Assembly: GCF_014207445.1 (NCBI RefSeq)
Contig: NZ_JACHEM010000006.1
Span: forward strand, 62,001 to 126,000
From: Streptomyces candidus
GTDB taxonomy: Bacteria; Actinomycetota; Actinomycetes; Streptomycetales; Streptomycetaceae
Length of the DNA: 64,000 bases
Direction: 5' to 3'
The number at the start of each line of letters is the position of its first letter. The first letter of the stretch is position 1. Below, one piece after another: positions 40,913 through 51,478 of the stretch. A program made the position numbers and the translations under genes. Under the pieces are notes generated by a model. It did no database searches. It saw only the letters and a list, made by a program, of their open reading frames with translations, and was not told the origin of the DNA.

Positions 40913-41899
40913 TTACTTGCTCTCCTCGGTACGGGCGGCAGGGGCGGGGGTGGCGGACTCGTTGCCGCCCAGGAGCAGATAGAGGACGGCCATGCGGACG
41001 GACACCCCGTTGGCGACCTGCTCGACGACCGTGCAGCGGTCGGAGTCGGCGACGTCGGCGGTGATCTCCATGCCACGGACCATGGGGCCGGGGTGCATGA
41101 CGATGGCGTGCTCGGGCATCTTCGCCATGCGCTCGCCGTTGAGCCCGTACCGCCGCGAGTACTCGCGCTCGGTCGGGAAGAAGGCGGCGTTCATGCGCTC
41201 GCGCTGGACGCGCAGCATCATCACCGCGTCGGACTTCGCGAGGACGCTGTCGATGTCGTACGAGACGTGCGCGGGCCAGTGCTCGACGCCGATCGGCAGC
41301 AGGGTGGGCGGCGCTACGAGGGTGACCTCGGCGCCCAGGGTGTGCAGCAGGTCCACGTTGGAGCGGGCGACCCGGCTGTGCAGGACGTCGCCGACGAGCG
41401 TGATCCGCTTGCCCTCCAGGTCCTGGCCGAGTCCGGCGTCCCGGCCGACCAGGCGGCGGCGCATGGTGAAGGCGTCGAGCAGGGCCTGCGTGGGGTGCTG
41501 GTGCGTGCCGTCGCCGGCGTTGATGACGGTCGCGTCGATCCAGTCGGAGGTCGCGAGGCGGTAGGGGGCCCCGCTCGCGCCGTGCCGGATGACGACGGCG
41601 TCGACGCCCATCGCCTCCAGGGTCTGCGCGGTGTCCTTCAGCGATTCGCCCTTGGAGACCGACGAGCCCTTGGCGGTGAAGTTGATGACGTCCGCCGACA
41701 GGCGCTTCTCGGCGGCCTCGAAGGAGATCCGGGTGCGCGTCGAGTCCTCGAAGAAGAGGTTGACGACGGTGCGCCCGCGCAGGGTGGGCAGCTTCTTGAT
41801 CGGCCGGTCGGCGACCCGGGCCATCTCCTCGGCCGTGTCGAGGATCAGGACGGCGTCGTCGCGGGTGAGGTCGGCGGCCGAGATGAGGTGGCGCATCAT
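40913..41899 (-). CDS. pyrB: Aspartate carbamoyltransferase catalytic subunit
   Basis: This 328-residue enzyme catalyses the committed step of pyrimidine synthesis. It has the carbamoyl-phosphate loop [12 protein letters not shown] (about 53-64), [17 protein letters not shown] and RVQRERM. There is no pyrI regulatory subunit gene nearby. Tandem ATGs at 41899 and 41896 are both possible; the first is taken. It lies 100 bp downstream of pyrR and 2 bp before pyrC. Confidence 0.97.
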   Translation of the reverse strand: MMRHLISAADLTRDDAVLILDTAEEMARVADRPIKKLPTLRGRTVVNLFFEDSTRTRISFEAAEKRLSADVINFTAKGSSVSKGESLKDTAQTLEAMGVDAVVIRHGASGAPYRLATSDWIDATVINAGDGTHQHPTQALLDAFTMRRRLVGRDAGLGQDLEGKRITLVGDVLHSRVARSNVDLLHTLGAEVTLVAPPTLLPIGVEHWPAHVSYDIDSVLAKSDAVMMLRVQRERMNAAFFPTEREYSRRYGLNGERMAKMPEHAIVMHPGPMVRGMEITADVADSDRCTVVEQVANGVSVRMAVLYLLLGGNESATPAPAARTEESK

Positions 41900-41999
41900 C
41901 TTGGGTTCTCTCCAGGTGTACGGAGGCGGGGAGGAGGCGTACGAGCAGGCAGCAGCGTCCGTACGACCCGGATCGCGGGCCGTACGGGGAGGCGGACTG

Positions 42000-42638
<639 letters not shown>

Positions 42639-42731
42639 TTAAAGGACGTCGGATGTACGCGTTCCACGGTAGCAGGGGCCCCGGATCCCTTCATTCCCGG
42701 GGGTCCCACCCGTTCGGCTTGACGCAACCAA

Positions 42732-42761
42732 GTAACGCTGCGTAACCTCACAGTGAGTTAC
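42732..42761. promoter_or_regulatory. BldD box in the bldD-pyrR intergenic region
   Basis: GTAACGCTGCGTAAC (42732-42746) fits the published BldD consensus nTnACnCWGnGTnAn at every fixed position. It overlaps a second symmetric element, GTAAC...GTTAC, spanning 42742-42761. The site is 61-75 bp before the bldD ATG. BldD autorepression is known in S. coelicolor; the position also allows an effect on the divergent pyrR promoter (inference). Confidence 0.88.
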
Positions 42762-42806
42762 CAGCCACGCGGCGGAGCCGCAATGTTCCAGCGTCCGGGG
42801 AGCTTT

Positions 42807-43307
42807 ATGTCCAGCGAATACGCCAAGCAGCTCGGAGCCAAGCTCCGTGCGATCCGCACCCAGCAGGGCCTTTCCCTCCACGGTGTCGAGGAGAAGTCCC
42901 AGGGCCGCTGGAAGGCGGTCGTGGTGGGTTCGTACGAGCGCGGCGACCGCGCAGTGACCGTGCAGCGTCTTGCCGAGCTGGCGGACTTCTACGGGGTTCC
43001 GGTGCAGGAGCTGCTGCCGGGGACCACGCCCGGCGGTGCCGCCGAGCCGCCGCCCAAGCTCCGTCTCGACCTGGAGCGTCTCGCGCACGTTCCGGCGGAG
43101 AAGGCCGGCCCGCTCCAGCGGTACGCGGCCACCATCCAGTCGCAGCGCGGCGACTACAACGGCAAGGTGCTGTCGATCCGTCAGGACGACCTGCGCACCC
43201 TCGCCGTGATCTACGACCAGTCCCCCTCGGTCCTGACCGAACAGCTCATCAGCTGGGGCGTACTGGACGCGGACGCGCGTCGCGCCGTGGGCCACGAAGA
43301 GGTCTGA
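42807..43307 (+). CDS. bldD: Developmental master regulator BldD
   Basis: This 166-residue protein has an N-terminal XRE-type helix-turn-helix (about 5-70: LGAKLRAIRTQQGLSLHGVEE, then GSYERGDRAVTVQRLAEL) and a C-terminal c-di-GMP-binding domain. The binding signature RxD-x8-RxxD is intact: R114-G-D116 and R125-Q-D-D128. c-di-GMP-bound BldD dimers repress sporulation genes during vegetative growth. The ATG at 42807 gives the known MSSEYAKQLG N-terminus; an upstream in-frame GTG (42753) falls inside the operator. It is monocistronic, with a strong terminator after it. Confidence 0.98.
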   Translation: MSSEYAKQLGAKLRAIRTQQGLSLHGVEEKSQGRWKAVVVGSYERGDRAVTVQRLAELADFYGVPVQELLPGTTPGGAAEPPPKLRLDLERLAHVPAEKAGPLQRYAATIQSQRGDYNGKVLSIRQDDLRTLAVIYDQSPSVLTEQLISWGVLDADARRAVGHEEV

Positions 43308-43348
43308 TCCACGGCTCTCGGCCCGTGCGCCGCAAGAGAAGAAACGTC

Positions 43349-43399
43349 CCGCCGGGGGCGGTGGGAACCAGCTGGTTCCCACCGCCCCCGGCGGTTTTT
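43349..43399 (+). terminator. Intrinsic terminator of bldD with T-tract
   Basis: A perfect palindrome of 23 bp per arm spans 43349-43371 and 43372-43394, followed directly by five T residues (43395-43399). This is a textbook intrinsic terminator, less usual in streptomycetes because of the T-run. Confidence 0.93.
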
Positions 43400-43429
43400 C
43401 CGTTCCGGGGTGAACGGTCCGTGGTACGA

Positions 43430-43472
43430 CGAAGGGCCCGCGGTACGGATGATCCGCACCGCGGGCCCTTCG
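43430..43472 (-). terminator. Terminator downstream of nusB
   Basis: Arms 43430-43449 and 43453-43472 pair over 20 positions with one mismatch and a 3-nt loop. It starts 30 bp after the nusB stop codon, and together with the bldD terminator insulates the convergent units. Confidence 0.85.
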
Positions 43473-43501
43473 GTGGCATCAGAGCCCACCGGCGGCGAGC
43501 G

Positions 43502-43936
43502 TCAGCTCTCCTCGCGGCGGAGCTTCGGCTTCAGGTCCTTGAACCGGCCCAGCAGGCCGTTCACGAACGACGGGGAGTCGTCGGTGGAGAACTCCTTGGC
43601 GAGCTGTACCGCCTCGTCGATCACCACCGCGTCCGGGGTCCCGTCCACCCACACCAGCTCGTACGTACTGAGCCGGACGATGTTGCGGTCCACGACCGGC
43701 ATGCGGTCGAGGTCCCAGCCCTCGGCATAGGTCTCGATGAGCTCGTCGATGCGCGGCGCGTACTGCGCGTACCCCTCGACGAGTTCCATCGTGTATTCGG
43801 TCACCGGCGGCTGGCGCTCGTCGCTCCGCGAGTGCCGGACCCAGTCCGCGAGGACATTCTGCACGGACGTGCCGCGCTGATCGGCCTCGAAGAGGATCTG
43901 GAACGCGCGCTTGCGGGCGTTGTTGCGAGCAGCCAC
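43502..43936 (-). CDS. nusB: Transcription antitermination factor NusB
   Basis: This 144-residue all-helical RNA-binding protein joins NusE (S10) on rRNA boxA for antitermination. It has the Arg-rich N-terminal start ARNNARKRAFQILFEADQ, a middle DELIETYAEGWDLDRMPVVDRNI, and the conserved VIDEAVQLAKEFSTDDSPSFVNGLL near the C-terminus. It lies 2 bp downstream of efp in the usual efp-nusB order and is followed by a terminator. Confidence 0.97.
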   Translation of the reverse strand: MAARNNARKRAFQILFEADQRGTSVQNVLADWVRHSRSDERQPPVTEYTMELVEGYAQYAPRIDELIETYAEGWDLDRMPVVDRNIVRLSTYELVWVDGTPDAVVIDEAVQLAKEFSTDDSPSFVNGLLGRFKDLKPKLRREES

Positions 43937-43938
43937 GG

Positions 43939-44505
43939 TTAGCTGTTCACCCGGCCGAGGTAGTCGCCCGTGCGGGTGTCGACCTTGATCTTCTCGCCGG
44001 TCGTGATGAACAGCGGGACGCCGATCTCGTAACCGGTCTCCAGGGTGGCGGGCTTGGTGCCACCGGTGGAGCGGTCACCCTGGACACCGGGGTCGGTGTG
44101 CTGGATCGTCAGCTCGACGGCGGCCGGCAGCTCGACGTAGAGCACCTCGCCCTCGTGCTGGGCGACGGAGGCGGTGAAGCCCTCGATCAGGAAATTGGCG
44201 GTGTTGCCGACGGCCTTGCGGTCGACCATGAGCTGGTCGTACGTGTCCATGTCCATGAAGACGAAGTAGTCGCCGTCCATGTACGAGAACTGCATGTCGC
44301 GGCGGTCGATGGTGGCCGTCTCGACCTTCGTGCCGGCGTTGAACGTCTTGTCGACGACCTTGCCGGACATCACGCTCTTGAGCTTGGTGCGCACGAAGGC
44401 GGGGCCCTTGCCGGGCTTGACGTGCTGGAACTCGACGACGGACCAGAGCTGGCCTCCGTCGAGCTTGAGCACCATGCCGTTCTTGAGGTCGTTCGTGGAA
44501 GCCAC
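43939..44505 (-). CDS. efp: Elongation factor P
   Basis: This 188-residue three-domain beta-barrel factor relieves ribosome stalling at polyproline. It has the conserved loop [16 protein letters not shown] with the tip lysine (about residue 32), and the EF-P signature near the C-terminus ([24 protein letters not shown]). The many Pro-rich proteins in this window are natural clients. It is downstream of the aminopeptidase gene (60 bp) and 2 bp before nusB. Confidence 0.98.
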   Translation of the reverse strand: MASTNDLKNGMVLKLDGGQLWSVVEFQHVKPGKGPAFVRTKLKSVMSGKVVDKTFNAGTKVETATIDRRDMQFSYMDGDYFVFMDMDTYDQLMVDRKAVGNTANFLIEGFTASVAQHEGEVLYVELPAAVELTIQHTDPGVQGDRSTGGTKPATLETGYEIGVPLFITTGEKIKVDTRTGDYLGRVNS

Positions 44506-44565
44506 GGTTGCGGAATCTCCTGGACTGGTGGAACGACCGAAAGAACGCCCTCGGCGAGCAGGAAG

Positions 44566-45681
44566 CTACAGCGCGAGCAGTTCCTTGGTCGTAATGGTGA
44601 GTAGCTCGGGTCCGCCGTCCGCCTCGGGGCGCACGACGAGAGTGTCATCGATCCGGACTCCGCCCCGGCCAGGGAGGTGAACCCCCGGTTCGACGGTGAC
44701 CGGCACACAAGCGTCCAGTTTACCCATGGCCGACGGTGCGAACTGCGGGTCCTCCACGATTTCGAGCCCGACGCCGTGTCCGGTGGACGCGGGGAGGCCC
44801 TCGCCGTACCCTGCCGCCTCCAGTGGCTGCCGTGCGGTGCGGTCGACTTCGCGGTACTCCACGCCTGGTGCGAGCGCCTCCCGGCCCGCCCGCTGAGCGG
44901 CGAACACCAGGTCGTACAGCTCGATCTGCCAGTCCGCGGGGCTGGAGCCGATGACGAAGGTGCGGCCGATCTCGCAGCGGTAGCCCCGGTAGTCCGCGCC
45001 GAGGCAGACGGACAGGAAGTCGCCCTCCTCGACCCGGCGGTCGGTGGGCCGGTGACCCGCACGGCCCGAATCGGGTCCCGTACCGACGGACGTCGCGAAG
45101 GCGGGGGCGTCGGCGCCATGGTCGACGAGGCGGCGCTCCAGTTCCAGCGCGAGGTGCCGCTCGGTACGTCCCACGAGGATGGATTCGAGGAGTTCACCGA
45201 GTGCCTGGTCGGCGATCTCGGCGGCGGTGCGCAGGCAGGAGATCTCCTCCTGGTCCTTGACGATGCGCTGCTGCTCGACGGCGGAGCCGAGCCCGGTGAG
45301 CCGCAGCCGCGGTGCGACCGAACCGAGTGCCCGGTGGCGGGCGACGGTCAGGTGGTGCTCCTCGACGGCCAGCGAACGCGCCCCCTGGGCCTGCGCCATC
45401 CCCGCGGCCGCCACGGCCGCGTCCGCGCCCGGGGCGGGCAGGACGTGCACGCGCAGGGCTTCGTCGCAACGCCCCTCGCCGGGCGCGCCCTCGGGGGTAC
45501 GGGGGCACAGCAGCGCGTCGCTCTCCGGGCCGCCGGGGCCGATGAGCAGTACGGCGCCGGACGGGGCGCTGCCCGCGAGGTAGCGGACGTTGGCGGGCCG
45601 GGAGACCAGCACGGCCTCGCTGCCCGCGGCGGCGACGCGGTCGCGCAGCCGCCCGCGGCGGATTCCATGGGCATCGGACAT
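44566..45681 (-). CDS. M24-family Xaa-Pro aminopeptidase
   Basis: This 371-residue creatinase-type metallopeptidase has an N-terminal domain (about 1-130) and a catalytic pita-bread fold. Metal ligands are visible in LSVCLGADYRGYRCEIGRTF (Asp pair region), STGHGVGLEI (His) and TVEPGVHLPGRGGVRIDDTL (Glu), with a last Glu expected near 355. It removes N-terminal residues before proline in peptides. It is cytoplasmic, with no signal peptide, and is upstream of efp in the conserved pepP-efp-nusB order. Confidence 0.92.
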   Translation of the reverse strand: MSDAHGIRRGRLRDRVAAAGSEAVLVSRPANVRYLAGSAPSGAVLLIGPGGPESDALLCPRTPEGAPGEGRCDEALRVHVLPAPGADAAVAAAGMAQAQGARSLAVEEHHLTVARHRALGSVAPRLRLTGLGSAVEQQRIVKDQEEISCLRTAAEIADQALGELLESILVGRTERHLALELERRLVDHGADAPAFATSVGTGPDSGRAGHRPTDRRVEEGDFLSVCLGADYRGYRCEIGRTFVIGSSPADWQIELYDLVFAAQRAGREALAPGVEYREVDRTARQPLEAAGYGEGLPASTGHGVGLEIVEDPQFAPSAMGKLDACVPVTVEPGVHLPGRGGVRIDDTLVVRPEADGGPELLTITTKELLAL

Positions 45682-45774
45682 GCCCCGAGCGTAGGTACCG
45701 GGGCGGTCGCGTGCCGTTTCTGCGCGTCCGACCGGGGGTCGGCCGACGGACGGTGGGCCGGCCGGCGCCAGGGA

Positions 45775-47046
45775 CTACCAGGTGGGCGGGCTCGCGACCG
45801 CCCGCGCGAGGGTCTCGTCGAGCAGCTGGGCGGTGGTGGCCACGTCGTACTGCGAGTTGTCGATGATCGGCAGTCCGGACCCGTACCAGCCGGCCATCCG
45901 CCCGTGGATGCGGGCCACTTCCTCGTCGCTGAGCCGCCTGTTGCCGCTGCGCTTGGCGTTGCGTTCCAGGACGACCTCCAGGCCGGGCAGCAGAACCACG
46001 GGGAGCAGCCCGGGGCCCACGTGCCGCTTCCAGCCACCGAGACCGACCACGGGGCGGTCGGGGAAGACGGCGTCGTCGACGATGCAGGAGATGTTGTTGG
46101 CGAGGAAGTTGCGCGCGGCGAAGCCGCACGTGCGGCGGGCGAGCCGGTACTGCGCCTCGGAGTGGTCGTTCCACCCGGCCTGCGGGTCGGCGAAGCCGGA
46201 GCAGACCCACTCGCGGACGTCGTCGAGGCTGATGTGGGCGGTCGGCACTTGGCGACTCTGCGCCCAGTACTTGGCGACCGTCGTCTTGCCCGCCCCTGCG
46301 GGCCCTATGAGCAGCACGGCGAGGGTGGTGCTGCCGGTGCCGGCGTGCGCCGCGGAGGGCGGAGGCGCGGGCAGGGCAACGGGGCCGCCCGGTGGCAACT
46401 GGATGTGCCCGGTGGTGTCCCGCGCGCCGGGCGGAACGGGCGCGTGGTGGGGCGACGGGGGCTGGTGGTGCTGTGGTGGGTGGAGCTGGGGGTGCTGGGC
46501 TTGGGGCTGCTGCGGGTGCGCCGGGGGCTGATGAGGTTGCTGCGGCGGGGTCGCGTGGGCAGGGGCGACGGGAGCGTGACCGCTGTTGCCGTTGCCGGTG
46601 TGCTGCGCGGGCGTCGCGAAACCGGGGGCGTGCGTGCGGGGTGCGTGGGACGGCGGCTGCGGCGCCGGGTCCTGGCGGGCGTGCGGCGGCTCGGGGACGG
46701 CGGACGGCAGAGAAACAGGAGGCTGTGGGGCGGATCCCTGCTGGGCCTCGGGGGTGTGCGGCTGGGGCGCCTGCGGCCCTTCGCGGCCGGCGGCGGGCGG
46801 TCGCGGCGCCGGGTCCTGGCGCGCGTGCTCCTGCTGGGCATGGACCGGGGGCGGGGACTGCGGCGCGTGCGGCGCCGGGGGAAGGGTCCGGGGTGCCGGC
46901 GGTCCCGCGGGCAGATGTGCCGGCGGGAGGCCGGACGCCGGCGGCGGCGGAGCGCCCTGCGGCAGGTACGCGGCGCCGTCTCCCGTCCGGCCCGCCGCGC
47001 CGGTCCCGTGGGGAAGCGGCAGCGGAGCCCCCACTACGTGCTGCAT
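45775..47046 (-). CDS. P-loop ATPase/kinase (AAA_33-like) with a long Pro/Gln/His-rich N-terminal region
   Basis: About 423 residues. The first 210 or so are Pro/Gln/Ala/His-rich low complexity and probably disordered. The C-terminal 200 hold a P-loop domain with Walker A LLIGPAGAGKTTVAKYWAQ, a DDVREWVC segment and CIVDDAVFPDRP, resembling polynucleotide-kinase/zeta-toxin-like phosphotransferases. The substrate is unknown. The ATG at 47046 (MQHVVGAPL, GGAG upstream) is preferred. The in-frame GTG at 47160 would have its ribosome-binding site buried in the terminator hairpin at 47166-47202. It is downstream of the aro operon. Confidence 0.78.
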   Translation of the reverse strand: MQHVVGAPLPLPHGTGAAGRTGDGAAYLPQGAPPPPASGLPPAHLPAGPPAPRTLPPAPHAPQSPPPVHAQQEHARQDPAPRPPAAGREGPQAPQPHTPEAQQGSAPQPPVSLPSAVPEPPHARQDPAPQPPSHAPRTHAPGFATPAQHTGNGNSGHAPVAPAHATPPQQPHQPPAHPQQPQAQHPQLHPPQHHQPPSPHHAPVPPGARDTTGHIQLPPGGPVALPAPPPSAAHAGTGSTTLAVLLIGPAGAGKTTVAKYWAQSRQVPTAHISLDDVREWVCSGFADPQAGWNDHSEAQYRLARRTCGFAARNFLANNISCIVDDAVFPDRPVVGLGGWKRHVGPGLLPVVLLPGLEVVLERNAKRSGNRRLSDEEVARIHGRMAGWYGSGLPIIDNSQYDVATTAQLLDETLARAVASPPTW

Positions 47047-47165
47047 CCGGTGCCACTCCGTCTCGTACAGGCGACTGTTGCCGGGCCCGTCGGTCCCACC
47101 CGGCGGCAGAACCGAACCGTGAGGTACCTGACCCGCGGGGGCCCTCTCGAACCCTCGCACGGTAC

Positions 47166-47202
47166 CGCTTCCGTCCGTTCACCCGATGAACGGACGGAAG
47201 CG
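47166..47202 (-). terminator. Terminator of the aro operon, overlapping the leader of the P-loop ATPase gene
   Basis: Arms 47166-47180 and 47188-47202 are perfect complements over 15 bp with a 7-nt loop, 33 bp after the aroQ stop. On the minus-strand RNA its 3' arm contains the only good ribosome-binding site for the GTG at 47160. Confidence 0.85.
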
Positions 47203-47235
47203 ATCCTAAGTGCCCTGTCCTGACAGACGTCTTTG

Positions 47236-49299
<2,064 letters not shown>

Positions 49300-49303
<4 letters not shown>

Positions 49304-50484
49304 CGGATCTGGAGGTTGTCGAGGTAGGACTGCACGTTGCGCCGCGTCTCGCCGACGCTGTCCCCGCCGAACTTTTCCGCGACGGCGTCCGCGAGCACCA
49401 GCGCCACCATGGCCTCGGCCACGATGCCCGCCGCCGGGACGGCGCACACGTCGGAGCGCTGGTGGTGGGCCGCGGCGACCTCGCCGGTGGCCACGTCGAT
49501 CGTCGCCAGCGCACGCGGCACCGTCGCGATCGGCTTCATCGCCGCCCGCACACGCAGCAGCTCGCCCGTGGACATGCCGCCCTCGGTACCGCCCGCCCGT
49601 CCGGTGGTGCGCTTCACTCCGTCCGCCGTCGGCACGATCTCGTCGTGCGCCTGGGAGCCCGGCACCCGCGCCAGATCGAAGCCATCGCCGACCTCGACGC
49701 CCTTGATGGCCTGGATGCCCATGAGCGCCCCCGCGAGACGGGAGTCGAGACGGCGGTCCCAGTGGGTGAACGAGCCGAGACCGACGGGAACGTTGTATGC
49801 CAGCACCTCGACCACACCGCCGAGGGTGTCGCCGTCCTTGTGGGCCTGGTCGATCTCCGCGATCATCGCCTTCGACGCGTCCGCGTCCAGGCAGCGCACC
49901 GGGTCCTCGTCCAGCTTCGCCTCGTCGGAGGGCTGGGGCAGCACCCCGTACGGGGCCTTGGCGGCGGCCAGTTCGACGACGTGCGAGACGATCTCGATGC
50001 CGGTCGTCTGCTTCAGGTACGAACGGGCGACCGTGCCCAGGGCGACACGCGCCGCGGTTTCCCGCGCACTGGCCCGCTCGAGAACCGGACGGGCCTCGTC
50101 CAGTGCGTACTTCTGCATGCCCGCGAGGTCCGCGTGGCCGGGACGGGGGCGGGTCAGCGGCGCGTTGCGCGCCAGCTTGGCCAGTTCCTCGGGGTCCACG
50201 GGGTCGGCCGACATGACCTTCTCCCACTTGGGCCACTCGGTGTTGCCCACCATGATCGCGACGGGCCCGCCCATGGTCAGGCCGTGCCGTACGCCGCCGA
50301 GAAAGGTGACCTCGTCCTGCTCGAACTTCATCCGGGCGCCGCGCCCGTAACCGAGCCGCCGTCGCGCCAGCGCGTCCGCCACCATCTCCGTGGTGATCGG
50401 CACGCCGGCGGGAAGACCCTCCAGCGTCGCGACGAGTGCGGGGCCGTGGGACTCCCCCGCGGTCAGCCAGCGCAACCTGCTCAA
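49300..50484 (-). CDS. aroC: Chorismate synthase
   Basis: This 394-residue FMN-dependent enzyme makes chorismate from EPSP. Signatures are [24 protein letters not shown] at the N-terminus in short blocks, [25 protein letters not shown] and the C-terminal [23 protein letters not shown]. It is upstream of aroK with a 4-bp overlap. The 151-bp gap between aroE's stop and this start suggests a possible internal promoter. Confidence 0.97.
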
Positions 50485-50635
50485 CGGTGCTCCTCATGCT
50501 CGCGCCCTGAACTGCAACGACGCAGCCCGGATGCGCGGCCCGGACCCGCCAACCCCGATCCTCCCACGTCCGGACGCACCACCTTGCCCCCGGTCCAGCA
50601 CTCGGACCGCCCGCCCGCCCGCCGGACAGGCCGGG

Positions 50636-51478
50636 CTACCCGCCGGACAACGCACGTTCGCCCGCGGCGCGCATGACCGCGAGCGGCGCGACGGCCGCTC
50701 CCGTCATCTGCTGGACCTGCAACACCGCCTGGTGGACGAGGAGATCGAGCCCTCCGACCACCGAGCCCCCGTGCGCGGACCAGGCGGCGGCGAGAGCGGT
50801 CGGCCAGGGGTCGTACAGCACGTCGAAGAGCGTTCCCGTGGTGTCGGGCACGTCCTCGGCCAGCGCGTCGGTGGTTCCGGCGGGCGTGGTCGCGATCACC
50901 AGCGGCGCTGCGAAGGCCTCCCGGGCGTCGGCCCAGTCGACGGTCCGCACGTCGACGCCGAGACGCTCGCCCCAGGTCCGCATCTCGTCGGCGCGTGCTT
51001 CGCTGCGTACGTAGGCGGTGACCGGGCCGGCGCAGATCCGCGCCAGGGCGGCGAGCGCGGAGGACGCCGTGGCGCCGGCTCCGAGGATCGCGGCGGACTC
51101 GACCTTCTCGACCCCGCGCTCGCGCAGGGCGGAGACCATGCCCGGGATGTCGGTGTTGTCGCCGAGCCTGCGCCCGTCGTCGGTGAGGACGACGGTGTTC
51201 ACCGCCTCCACCGAGGCCGCCGTGTCGGTGACCTCGTCGAGCAGCGGGATGACCGCCCGCTTGAGCGGCATGGTCAGCGAGAGGCCCGCCCAGTCCTCCC
51301 CCAGCTCCCCGATGAAGGCGGGGAGCTGGGCCTCGTCGACCTCGAACCTGTCGTATGTCCAGTCGTCCAAACCCAGTTCCGCGTAGGCGGCGCGGTGCAG
51401 GACCGGGGAGAGGGAATGGGCGATGGGCTTGCCGAGGACGGCGGCCCGGCGCGATTCAGCGGCCTTGCTGACTGGCAT
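50636..51478 (-). CDS. aroE: Shikimate dehydrogenase
   Basis: This 280-residue NADP enzyme has the shikimate-binding AVLGKPIAHSLSPVLHRAAY at the N-terminus, LSLTMPLKRAVIPLLDEV with catalytic Lys, and the Rossmann AAILGAGATASSALAALARI. It reduces 3-dehydroshikimate to shikimate. Its start lies inside the mltG 3' end (23-bp overlap), so translation depends on mltG readthrough or reinitiation. Confidence 0.95.
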   Translation of the reverse strand: MPVSKAAESRRAAVLGKPIAHSLSPVLHRAAYAELGLDDWTYDRFEVDEAQLPAFIGELGEDWAGLSLTMPLKRAVIPLLDEVTDTAASVEAVNTVVLTDDGRRLGDNTDIPGMVSALRERGVEKVESAAILGAGATASSALAALARICAGPVTAYVRSEARADEMRTWGERLGVDVRTVDWADAREAFAAPLVIATTPAGTTDALAEDVPDTTGTLFDVLYDPWPTALAAAWSAHGGSVVGGLDLLVHQAVLQVQQMTGAAVAPLAVMRAAGERALSGG

